Source: Paenibacillus ihuae (GTDB lineage Bacteria; Bacillota; Bacilli; Paenibacillales; Paenibacillaceae). Taken from it: a stretch of 64,000 nucleotides of DNA. Below, piece by piece: positions 57,601-64,000 of this stretch (within the stretch, counting starts at the first letter, position 1; each line of letters opens with the position of its first letter). Location: contig NZ_LN831205.1 in NCBI RefSeq assembly GCF_001368795.1, positions 23,441 through 87,440 of the forward strand, read 5' to 3'. Made by a program: the position numbers and the translations under genes. The notes under the pieces were generated by a model. It saw only the letters and a list, made by a program, of their open reading frames with translations. It did no database searches and was not told where the DNA came from.

Positions 57601-57829
57601 GAATACTTGGTTTGTAGATGAAAGAGAGCTCCATTCATCTTCTATTCAATACATGATTGGGTCAGAGCCTATCCCGAATATCGGAGGAATCATTGACAGT
57701 AAGCAATTTGATAAATTTAAAGAAGTACATCCAGATATTAAGCCATTAAAGTATGGACCGGAAATGAAGCGTCAATGGAGAAAAACGTTAGATGAAGTCA
57801 TTGTACCTTTGAATGATGAGTTGAGATGA
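54674..57829 (+). CDS. hsdR: Type I restriction endonuclease motor subunit
   Basis: This protein of 1,051 residues starts at the ATG at 54674 after GGAGGAAG; an earlier start at 54641 overlaps hsdS and lacks a site. The N-terminal nuclease domain has the IVQIELKQ element of the PD-(D/E)xK fold. The SF2 translocase has Walker A HATGSGKTL near residue 293, DECH near 420, FTGTPIF, and the RLLTGFDAP and FSRTNRTYP motifs. It pumps DNA and cuts at collision. It ends the hsdMSR operon; no frameshift is seen. Confidence 0.95.
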   Translation: MKIPHNDEAEMERRLIEVLGEGHNQWNFRPDLTSEEDLWKNLRTKITQNNLSEIGEHQISDKEFDTIKTELLLKTQTPFDAARWLKGENGIARITIERDDVSLGSMSLVLYSNQDIGGGISTYEVVHQIAKKKVNVDDRDRRFDVTLLINGLPIVQIELKQVSAKDGVFQAYNQIKKYAEEGMFRNNIFSTLQIFVISNEQTTRYFANVMPKDMHKKFLFSWRTTDNRKVENLYEFVKQVLNIPDAHRLIANYTIVSEDQDNRTLMVLQPYQIHAIEALFRSAMKHKSGFVWHATGSGKTLTSFVSTKLLARKPGIDRTIMLIDRKDLDNQTTAEFTKFASEFNTGISSGNAKSNSLIIGTGSAKELSNTLLSDANSNTVIITTRQKLEFALRYAQKQEEQNGTLRFKKLLGQHIVFVVDECHRALSAEGMKEIKDFFPNSTWFGFTGTPIFKENKKQAKGQLARTTRDQYGEDLHTYTIKNALIDGAVLGFQVEHEDTIETTSLNNYIHNRLRLNEKYKNCTADEINEMIDQMDGIEKEAYLEPSTFESDDHIHKVIHKIFRPDNAYIKFDFQNGRPQKSAILTTSSIDMAKRYYQAIKEMTKDPEWLTKEFASHPIRAGRTIDDLDFPRIAITYSMQENEENSTQIQNEMKGIIKDYNDYYHTAWSIEDIERYNGDINNRLARKKAEFKVFGKQIDLVIVVDRLLTGFDAPNIQTLFVDRNLTYANLIQAFSRTNRTYPGKSKGLIVTFRKPKTMEQNVEEATRLYSRAQEESNLVYPTYDESKKRFHKSHQKLKKLVLNPTDINEHSPLETRIEFVKAFQELNNSYDALVTYDDYNDEMEKSKLLQEQVKTLEDYIGAYNTVKGSLVDEGGHDGPSPDFSDIEFYGENAIKIYDIDSTYIDRLLKTYSANNQNIRDEIEKALQKLKKSEIVKEVYRSILNAIDTNEIDSEEDPFVVKRRFFTESYNQAIEEFANTWFVDERELHSSSIQYMIGSEPIPNIGGIIDSKQFDKFKEVHPDIKPLKYGPEMKRQWRKTLDEVIVPLNDELR

Positions 57830-58074
57830 AATTGCAGATATTATTAAAGGCATTCAATTCTTATTGAAGCTAACTTATTCTATGAAGAATTAAAAGATTA
57901 AACATGGTTTTATGAAAGAGCTAGGAGATAGTGAGAGCTTTAAGTGGGGACGGATTGGGGACGAAAGCCGTCAGTGATGGTCCAATTGCGGCCAAACAGA
58001 ACAATACAAGGATGAAGAAAACCCTTATATATAAAGGCTTAAGCAGACTTTAACAAATGCCAACAAACAGCCTG
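57830..58074. other. Non-coding gap before the inner att repeat
   Basis: No gene is seen. It includes a copy of the GGGGACG motif pair at 57946-57963 (17 of 18 bases like 27481-27498) just inside the right end of the large segment. Confidence 0.5.
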
Positions 58075-58101
58075 ATGTTCCCGCATACGGTGCATGTGGA
58101 G
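58075..58101. repeat. Inner att-like repeat of the rlmCD 3' end
   Basis: The 27 bases are identical to 27403-27429. Read in the rlmCD frame the sequence continues as HVECCVSLVRK and a stop, a typical end for this methyltransferase family, and is followed by a terminator at 58170-58200, so it looks like a displaced original rlmCD end. Confidence 0.85.
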
Positions 58102-58169
58102 TGCTGTGTGTCGCTCGTAAGAAAGTAAGATTATAAGAGCCACATTTACCTACTATATTAAACTGTTAG

Positions 58170-58200
58170 AGCCTAAGCGGAGTCAGCGCTTGGGCTTTCC
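58170..58200 (+). terminator. Terminator after the displaced rlmCD end
   Basis: AGCCTAAGCG (58170-58179) pairs with CGCTTGGGCT (58187-58196), allowing wobble pairs, then TTCCTT. Confidence 0.6.
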
Positions 58201-58356
58201 TTATGAGGAGATACTGTAGTAGAGCCAATTTGAAAGATGTTCAGGAAATGGAAGGGGATTGAAGAAATATGTCGAACTGTTATGAGGGTAATCATTATTT
58301 GTAACAATCTGGCACGAGGCTGGAAGTATACTCATGAAGGATTGAGAGGTTTGAGT

Positions 58357-60048
58357 ATGAGTAAATTAATTGATAGCAGTATAACAATATACGAGGCTTT
58401 ACAAAACATCAAAAACGGCAAGTTTGTTATGCCTGCATTTCAAAGACAGTATGTTTGGAGCATTGAGCAAATTGAAAAGTTGTGGGACTCCATTCTGCTT
58501 GATTACCCAATTGCCACATTCCTGTTCTGGCACGTGGATGATGACAATGTGACATGGGATACATACTTCTGCAACTTCCTGTCTGAGGTAACGTTCGATA
58601 GCAGAAAACAGGCAGACAGCGTAAATTATGAACTGACCAGCATAGATGTGAAGATTACTGATACTGCGGTGTTGGACGGACAGCAGAGATTGACTTCTCT
58701 GTTTCTGTCCTTGTTAGGAGGTGCCTATATTCGGCAAAAACACTCAAGGAAGCAAAATGGTGGTGGATTGGTCACAAAGCTATTGATTGAATTGAATAAG
58801 AATAAGCTGACAGTTGATGAAGAGGAATATAATAGTAAAAAGTATGACATCAAGTTCAGTGAAAAGGTAGGTAAGCTGAGTCCGACACAGTTTGAAATTA
58901 AGAGTATTCTAGATGAGAAGTTCCAGGATGGATCAACCAGAGACCAAGCAATCGATGAAGCCATTGCCAATGTTCCGGCAGACAGTAAACAGTATGCAAG
59001 GGATATTCTAAATAAGCTGTATAATAAAATCTTTGTAGAAAAGCTGATTCGTTTTACAGAAATCCAGGACATGAAACAGGATGATGCCCTTGAGATGTTC
59101 GTAAGATTTAACAGCGGTGGCAAGGCACTCCGCAAATCGGAAATTACGATGTCCATCCTTGAGGCATATTGGCCAAGTGCAAAGACGGAGTTCGGAAAAC
59201 TACTTGTGGAGTCTTATGATGGATTCGGTTCCGATTTTATTATCCGTTCTGCTCTTATGCTTTATGGTGATGTTGTAAAGTCAAATATTAACAAGCAGAT
59301 AGCAGAGGAACTGAAGAATAACTGGAGTGCTTTCAGAAAGGCACTAAAGGATCTGGAAACTGTGCTGAAGGGCATGAAAATCGGGGTCAGCCGTTTTTCA
59401 AGCAGCTGGAACGTACTGTTACCTATAATCTACTTTATTTATTACAACCCAGAATATAATAAAAACCTTGATGGCATTCGTGCTTATTTGATTAGAGCCG
59501 TTCTGTTCACGTATTTCCAATCTGGCACAACTAGCAAACTTCAACAGATGAAGAGTAACATCAACAGCTATGATTATGAAATCAATGTGGATATGCTCAA
59601 CCAGATGAATGAACTCAGAGTAACGGACGGCAAAATTGAAGATGTACTCAATGCAGAAAAAGGCAGTAGAGTTGCTGGAGAGGCACTATATTATCTGTCC
59701 CTTGACTGGATGAACAGAAACTTTAAGTATGAGCAAGACCATCTGCATCCATATGACAGATTTGAAGGTAACAAGCCTGTGTCTGTTTCTATGGAAGATT
59801 GGAAAAGGTGGCGTGGAAATCGTAATCGACTACCTAATCTACATTTGCTTGAAGGTAGAAGTAACGGGAGCAAAAATAATATGCGACTTGTTGATTATTA
59901 CAATGATATGAATGATCATCAGAAAGCGGAGTTTCTGAAGCAGGCTATGATTGCAGATGGTGTTTCACTTGAAATTGAGGATTTTGAAAAGTTTTATGAG
60001 GCAAGAAAAGCAATACTCTCGGAAAGGGTACGAGAGTTGCTAGGGTGA
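58357..60048 (+). CDS. DUF262/HNH protein (GmrSD-like type IV restriction enzyme)
   Basis: This protein of 563 residues starts at the ATG at 58357 after GAGAGG; in-frame starts back to 58237 are less likely. The N-terminal DUF262 domain has MPAFQRQYVW near residue 25 and LDGQQRLTSLF near 107 (nucleotide-binding). The C-terminal part has an HNH-type EQDHLHPYDRF and the NRLPNLHLLEGRSN block of the GmrSD nuclease half. GmrSD-type enzymes cut glucosylated-hydroxymethylcytosine DNA; relatives vary in target. It is the only clear gene of the outer segment, between two att-like repeats. Confidence 0.88.
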   Translation: MSKLIDSSITIYEALQNIKNGKFVMPAFQRQYVWSIEQIEKLWDSILLDYPIATFLFWHVDDDNVTWDTYFCNFLSEVTFDSRKQADSVNYELTSIDVKITDTAVLDGQQRLTSLFLSLLGGAYIRQKHSRKQNGGGLVTKLLIELNKNKLTVDEEEYNSKKYDIKFSEKVGKLSPTQFEIKSILDEKFQDGSTRDQAIDEAIANVPADSKQYARDILNKLYNKIFVEKLIRFTEIQDMKQDDALEMFVRFNSGGKALRKSEITMSILEAYWPSAKTEFGKLLVESYDGFGSDFIIRSALMLYGDVVKSNINKQIAEELKNNWSAFRKALKDLETVLKGMKIGVSRFSSSWNVLLPIIYFIYYNPEYNKNLDGIRAYLIRAVLFTYFQSGTTSKLQQMKSNINSYDYEINVDMLNQMNELRVTDGKIEDVLNAEKGSRVAGEALYYLSLDWMNRNFKYEQDHLHPYDRFEGNKPVSVSMEDWKRWRGNRNRLPNLHLLEGRSNGSKNNMRLVDYYNDMNDHQKAEFLKQAMIADGVSLEIEDFEKFYEARKAILSERVRELLG

Positions 60049-60248
60049 TTAACTTTTGTTAGGTCAAATAGATATATTTACGAGTGGTAAGGTTGAATGT
60101 GAAACATATCGTATTGACAAATAACATGGACCCAAACCACTTTTATTTTTAACAATAACTAATACCTCCTTAGGAAAAATTAACCGTTTGGTTCCCGACG
60201 TTACCCACTTTTTTAGATCTATTATGTGTTGACACTGTATACTCATCC

Positions 60249-60272
60249 CATGTGGAGGCTGTTTGTTCCTTG
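60249..60272. repeat. Outer att-like repeat (right end of the island)
   Basis: The 24 bases are identical to 27421-27444 in the rlmCD 3' end; the frame continues as SLIYKGVSNK and a stop at 60297-60299. Nothing else from rlmCD lies upstream of it here. No gene is supported between 60049 and 60309. Confidence 0.85.
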
Positions 60273-60309
60273 ATCTATAAAGGTGTATCCAACAAATAAA
60301 TCCCTGATA

Positions 60310-60516
60310 TTACAAATATACTCGTGCTAAAAATCGAATAAAGCCATGATAAAACCATCTAATCGCTAAATGGAGCACGGTGTAAACCCAGATCCATGCG
60401 ATTCCGCAGAGCCGACCGATTTTCAGGATTTTCTCCTGCATTTCGCTCGGTTTTTTTCTCTTTTTCCTATTTCTCAGCCCCCTCGCCTTATCACCCCAAT
60501 CTTTTTTCACATCCAT
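60310..60516 (-). CDS. Possible small membrane protein
   Basis: A 68-codon frame on the minus strand starts MDVKKDWGDKARG, is Lys/Arg-rich to residue 32 and then has a hydrophobic aromatic segment (IAWIWVYTVLHLAIRWFYHGF). The ribosome site GAGGG is close to the ATG. No family is recognised and the surrounding sequence is low in complexity, so this is tentative. Confidence 0.35.
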   Translation of the reverse strand: MDVKKDWGDKARGLRNRKKRKKPSEMQEKILKIGRLCGIAWIWVYTVLHLAIRWFYHGFIRFLARVYL

Positions 60517-61051
60517 TTTCCCTCTCTCTTTTTTTTAACTTAACCTCTGGAATCCCTTTCCACACCTGCATTCTCCATTTTTATCGACTCTTTCCCTCCA
60601 GTTTTTAAGCATATCTCAAGTGTTTCCTCGGCTTTTTAATCGATCATTTACCCTGATTATGTTCTTCCTAAACCCGGCACTTTACCTATGTTTTCTCCTG
60701 CTCTGACGGTAGATGGTTAGGTATTTGACGTAGAGAAGAAAAAAGGCGAGAGAAGGCTGAGATGCTTGTTGGAAGTGGAGTTTGGGCGATTGGAACGGGA
60801 GGAGGCGGCCCCTGTTTTTGTAGCAAGAGTTTATTTATTCAGGTAACGGTGGAATGCGGGTTTGAGGATTGTTTTTTAACAGAAGTTTATTCATTTTGAC
60901 GTCAAGCGTTGAAAATTAAGGGGGTTAAGCACAAGTGAAATGTGGATATTTGAGAGTGTCCCGAATTTTGTGTTCATTACTATTTCTGAAGTAAACACAG
61001 CTGTGATGAGCTTATATCCAGTTTACATTTCAGTTTGCTTATTAGTGAGAG
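60517..61051. other. Non-coding stretch right of the island
   Basis: No supported gene is seen. The left part is pyrimidine-rich on the plus strand; a plus-strand frame at 60940-61296 is only the shadow of the esterase gene. Confidence 0.5.
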
Positions 61052-61807
61052 TTATAATATTTTTTCCAAGTCGTGGTCAATCTCCTCGAATTTCCTGTAC
61101 TCATGCAGGATATTCAACGAATCCAAATATAAATGTAAAATTTCATTATCGCAAAATAATATGTCAGCTGTGCCGATATGAATGTCGATTTTTAGTTTAC
61201 CGCGAATTTTTTCCGCATTTTGCCGTACCAAGCATAAAATATTGTTTTCCTCCAAATACCATTCTTCTCTCATCATATCTTCGTATAACTCGATGACTTT
61301 TTCCGGTGCTACCCCCACAGTACGGAATTCTTTGAGATAGAGATGGTGATAGGTTCCTGCGTAAGGGGTTACGGAACCAAACAGCTCGGGGTGCTTAACT
61401 GCATAATAAAACGCCATGTTGCCGCCCATCGAAAACCCTGACAGCATTCTGTTCTCACGGGTTGTGTCCGTTCTGTACTGACCGTCGATATGGGGAATCA
61501 GTTCCTTAATAAGGATGGACTCAATTTGCAATAAGGCATCGAAATAATTGTCTTCCGACGAAATAGCGTTGATAAAAACAGTAATGACTCGTCTGTTTTT
61601 ATAGACCTTTTCCAGCGGCCATATCTCGGAAGATTCGTTGCCCGTCCATCCGTGAATGTGGTACGCAACCGGATATTTTTCGCCGCAGTCTTTGTACCCA
61701 GACGGAAGATAGATATTATAACCTACTTCATGATTTAATACTTGGCTGTAAAATGTTTTATGAGTAACATATTGAGGTGATTCTGCTGGTGGGTTTACAA
61801 AGTTCAT
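61052..61807 (-). CDS. Putative esterase (esterase D / enterochelin esterase-like)
   Basis: This alpha/beta hydrolase of 251 residues starts after CGGAGGAG. It has YPVAYHIHGWTGNE (oxyanion region), the nucleophile elbow GFSMGG near residue 122, Asp in IDIHIGTADILF and a C-terminal His in EEIDHDLEKIL. No signal peptide is seen, so it is cytoplasmic. The family includes feruloyl/xylan and enterochelin esterases; the substrate is not predictable. Monocistronic. Confidence 0.85.
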   Translation of the reverse strand: MNFVNPPAESPQYVTHKTFYSQVLNHEVGYNIYLPSGYKDCGEKYPVAYHIHGWTGNESSEIWPLEKVYKNRRVITVFINAISSEDNYFDALLQIESILIKELIPHIDGQYRTDTTRENRMLSGFSMGGNMAFYYAVKHPELFGSVTPYAGTYHHLYLKEFRTVGVAPEKVIELYEDMMREEWYLEENNILCLVRQNAEKIRGKLKIDIHIGTADILFCDNEILHLYLDSLNILHEYRKFEEIDHDLEKIL

Positions 61808-62038
61808 TCAACACTCCTCCGATGCCGACTAATATAAATTATTGACCTTAAGAAAACAATTACATCTTAAAAAATATTTCTACTATTTGATTATATTGCT
61901 AGACAGACAGTTATTCAAAGAATGAGATAGGACTAAACAAAATGTGACGGTAGCAGAACCCTTCCAGCATGGCGGATGGGTTCTTAGGTTTATATGGTTC
62001 TACGAGTTAATGAATTCTATCCAATGACAGCATAACGA

Positions 62039-62072
62039 AGAGATGTGCGGGAATCCCCACGTCTCTTTTTTT
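62039..62072 (+). terminator. Hairpin terminator
   Basis: AGAGATGTG pairs with CACGTCTCT around GGGAATCC, followed by a run of T residues. No plus-strand gene is evident before it. Confidence 0.7.
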
Positions 62073-62162
62073 TGTTACCACGCGTGAATTCCGGCTGGAA
62101 AATGAAATGAAGGTAATAATTCTATAAAGGTATATTTTTCAAATAAAAACAAAAAAATATGT

Positions 62163-62190
62163 GCAAGGATTCTTATTGGTCAATCGTATC
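62163..62190 (+). promoter_or_regulatory. Candidate ECF-type autoregulatory promoter
   Basis: GCAAGG (62163-62168) and CGTATC (62185-62190) are 16 bases apart, resembling ECF promoters in layout only; it would start transcription just before the sigma factor's ribosome site. Confidence 0.25.
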
Positions 62191-62210
62191 CAGTATAGAA
62201 AGGAGAAGCA

Positions 62211-62711
62211 ATGGCCCAATTACCGATTGATATCAACGATAATATTTCAGCTGCACTCACCAAATATTCTGACCTTGTACGCCGAATATGCTTTCTATAT
62301 CTACATAATAGCGCAGATGTGGATGATGTTTTTCAGGAAGTGTTCTTAAAGTTGTTGCAGAATAACTCCCGCTTTGAAAGTGATGAACATGAAAAGGCAT
62401 GGCTAATAAGAGTTACGATCAATAAATGCAAGGACCTCTTAAAAAGCTTTTGGCGAAAGAAAATGGTTTCAATTGAAGGCATAGAATTGCCATTTGAAGA
62501 TCAAGCCGAAAATGAACTCCTGCAGGTCGTTTTATCGCTTCCGGACAAGTACAAGGATGTTATCTATCTATTTTATTACGAGGAGTATACCGTGCCTGAA
62601 ATGGCTCAGTTACTAAATAAAAAAGTAAATACCATTTATTCTCACTTACACAGAGCAAGGGAACTTATGAAACAAAAGTTAGGAGGTAAAGAACATGATT
62701 TCACGTTTTAA
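62211..62711 (+). CDS. ECF RNA polymerase sigma factor
   Basis: This protein of 166 residues starts after AAAGGAG. Region 2 (FLYLHNSADVDDVFQEVFLKLL, residues about 25-50) binds core polymerase and the -10; region 4 (LSLPDKYKDVIYLFYYEEYT, then the HTH VPEMAQLLNKKVNTIYSHLHRARELM) binds the -35. The next gene, overlapping by 17 bases, encodes an RsgI-like membrane anti-sigma factor, so the sigma is probably held at the membrane until that protein is cleaved. Target genes are not visible here. Confidence 0.92.
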   Translation: MAQLPIDINDNISAALTKYSDLVRRICFLYLHNSADVDDVFQEVFLKLLQNNSRFESDEHEKAWLIRVTINKCKDLLKSFWRKKMVSIEGIELPFEDQAENELLQVVLSLPDKYKDVIYLFYYEEYTVPEMAQLLNKKVNTIYSHLHRARELMKQKLGGKEHDFTF

Positions 62712-63825
62712 ATCTGCGATCAATCAAATCAAAGCCGAAGACGACTTAATAAGCAGAACGGAAGGTTTTCTAAAGGACGCATTAATAAATGAGAATACTA
62801 AAAACATTAAATTCAATCATTGGAGGACATTCATTATGAAGAAAAAGTTAGTAGCAGCTTGCATGGCAACCTTATTAGTTGGTGGAAGCGGTTCGGCATA
62901 CGCCTATTATCAAACACCGGTATCATACCTTAGCCTGGACATTAACCCTAGCGTAGAAATAGGCGTTAACGCATTTGATAAAGTTGTAAAAGTTAAAGGA
63001 ATGAATGACGACGGCATCAAGATATTGGCTAATGTAAACATAAAGGGTTCTAATGTTACTGTAGCTGTCAGCACACTGGTTTATTCTGCCGTTGATAATG
63101 GTTTTATAGCTGATGACGGTTCATCTGTTGTTTCTCTTACCTCTGAAACAGATGATTCAAATACTGCAGCCGAACTTGAAAATGATGCTGAAACCGGAGT
63201 AAATCAGGCTTTACAGGAAACTGACACAACAGCAACTGTTATAAAAGATAATGTTGCCCTTGCCCGCAGGGATCAGGCGAGAGCTATAGGTATCAGCCCT
63301 GGAAAGCTTAATCTTATAAATAAGCTTCAAAAGGTTGATCCAACCGCTACTGTGGATGAATATAAAGATGCAAGTGTCAAAGATATAATGAAAACTATAA
63401 AAGATAGTAAAGACAAGCTTAAGAATAACGCTGATAATAAGGATGAAAATAAAGATCAAACCAATAGTACAACCGACAATAGTACAACCGACAATAATAC
63501 CAATACTAGCACCACTAACACCGGCACTGCCGCAGACTCAAGCGATGCAAATAATACAAATGCAGCTAAAACAAATAATGCATCTAAACCTAATGAAAAA
63601 GAAGATAAGATAAGCGATGAGGACAAGGATAGTAAAGGTAAAGATAATAATGCCGCCAGCGTGACCAATAAATCTAATAAAGCTGAAGATGAAGTTAAGG
63701 ATAAAAATGAAGTAGAAAACAAAAACCAGGGCGCAACCAAAAGTAATGCTGCAGCTCATGGAAATAATAATGATGCAAATGCAAATAAGAATAGTGATGA
63801 AAAAGATAAGAATGAAGATAATTAA
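62695..63825 (+). CDS. RsgI-like membrane anti-sigma factor with low-complexity tail
   Basis: This protein of 376 residues starts after TAGGAGGTAAAG. Residues 1-48 are cytoplasmic and would bind the sigma factor; a single membrane helix spans about 51-72; the exported part opens with YLSLDINPSVEIG, where the Asn84-Pro85 bond is the site of autoproteolysis known from RsgI proteins. A small mixed domain follows to about 235. The last 140 residues are a very hydrophilic Asn/Asp/Lys/Thr/Ser-rich tail, perhaps a wall-spanning or surface-exposed spacer without the carbohydrate-binding module found in some RsgI proteins. Confidence 0.85.
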   Translation: MISRFKSAINQIKAEDDLISRTEGFLKDALINENTKNIKFNHWRTFIMKKKLVAACMATLLVGGSGSAYAYYQTPVSYLSLDINPSVEIGVNAFDKVVKVKGMNDDGIKILANVNIKGSNVTVAVSTLVYSAVDNGFIADDGSSVVSLTSETDDSNTAAELENDAETGVNQALQETDTTATVIKDNVALARRDQARAIGISPGKLNLINKLQKVDPTATVDEYKDASVKDIMKTIKDSKDKLKNNADNKDENKDQTNSTTDNSTTDNNTNTSTTNTGTAADSSDANNTNAAKTNNASKPNEKEDKISDEDKDSKGKDNNAASVTNKSNKAEDEVKDKNEVENKNQGATKSNAAAHGNNNDANANKNSDEKDKNEDN

Positions 63826-63918
63826 CTAAAGCAAAATCCTACCTTGAGAAGAAGTATGGGCTATGTTGTTCTGGAAAAAATTTCAATTAAACTTACAGCC
63901 AATCAATAGATAGCATAA

Positions 63919-63965
63919 AAAACTGCCTGATTCTTTTAACCAAAGAGGATTAGGCAGTTTTGTAC
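63919..63965 (+). terminator. Terminator after the sigma/anti-sigma operon
   Basis: AAAACTGCCT (63919-63928) pairs with AGGCAGTTTT (63952-63961), with a partly paired interior and T residues. Confidence 0.8.
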
Positions 63966-64000
63966 TTTGAATTAAATCGATACTCCTAACTCAAATCATA

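Larger units (their letters stand above)
27403..60272. mobile_element. Integrated genomic (defence) island at the rlmCD 3' end
   Basis: The region is bounded by rlmCD-derived repeats, is much more AT-rich than the flanks, begins with an integrase and excisionase-like gene, and carries a primase-like replication gene, IS elements and several anti-phage systems. The inner repeat at 58075-58101 divides it into a large segment (27.4-58.1 kb) and a small one (58.1-60.3 kb). No relaxase, coupling protein or phage packaging gene is recognisable, so any movement would depend on helpers or on simple integration-excision. The exact crossover points are uncertain. Confidence 0.8.
61808..62210. other. 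Intergenic region between esterase and sigma factor genes
   Basis: It holds a terminator-like hairpin at 62039-62072 and an ECF-like promoter candidate at 62163-62190. No gene is seen. Confidence 0.45.

Noticed and set aside
60064-60246. 60-codon minus-strand frame near the outer att repeat
   Set aside because: Weak start context and no recognisable features; too uncertain next to a recombination junction.
60940-61296. 118-codon plus-strand frame
   Set aside because: It is the shadow of the esterase gene on the other strand.

Overview
The window looks like a Paenibacillus or close Paenibacillaceae chromosome. It carries Gram-positive ribosome binding sites with frequent TTG/GTG starts, a Spo0E-like sporulation phosphatase, a glnQHMP-glnKL cluster in the Bacillus order, YerC, DgkB and an RlmCD-type methyltransferase. 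The flanks (1-27.4 kb and after about 60.3 kb) are ordinary chromosome. About 27.4-60.3 kb is a distinctly AT-rich island, interrupted by two more GC-rich insertion sequences.

Left flank, 1-27.4 kb: the 3' end of purD; a SEC-C/HTH/TPR protein behind a promoter-leader-terminator arrangement; an RRNPP-type regulator whose end overlaps the start of a 37-residue secreted peptide gene (probably an Alo-type quorum-sensing pair); a Spo0E-like protein; a chemoreceptor; ilvA; a secreted protein and a DUF1129-like membrane protein; a small acidic protein; an alpha/beta hydrolase; a DODA-type dioxygenase; a DUF3048 lipoprotein; a DUF47-Pit phosphate pair; glutamine ABC importer plus two-component system; corA; a YqfQ-like protein; yerC; a CbiX-like chelatase; dgkB; rlmCD.

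Island, 27.4-60.3 kb: it starts at the 3' end of rlmCD. Pieces of that 3' end recur at 58,075 and 60,249, so two segments appear to be stacked at one attachment site. Just inside the left end are a small gene, a tyrosine integrase and an excisionase-like gene on the minus strand, then a primase-like (AEP + PriCT) replication protein on the plus strand, an arrangement that recalls phage satellites. A second tyrosine recombinase is split by a 3,002-bp IS with a 7-bp target duplication, and removing the IS restores its frame. A 20-bp tandem repeat array resembles plasmid iterons. The rest is a defence island: McrBC with mcrB split by an IS110-family element; an SRA-like-domain ATPase (one-base frameshift) overlapping an HNH nuclease gene, a Septu-like pair; Kiwa (KwaA-KwaB); a complete type I system (HsdM-HsdS-HsdR); and, in the outer segment, a GmrSD-like DUF262/HNH protein. 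No relaxase, conjugation or packaging gene is visible.

Right flank, 60.3-64 kb: a possible small membrane protein, an esterase, and an ECF sigma factor gene overlapping an RsgI-like anti-sigma gene.

The best candidates for something undescribed are the SRA-ATPase + HNH pair, the 11-residue candidate signal peptide with its regulator, and the stacked attachment sites at rlmCD. All functional calls rest on reading motifs by eye; no database search was run.
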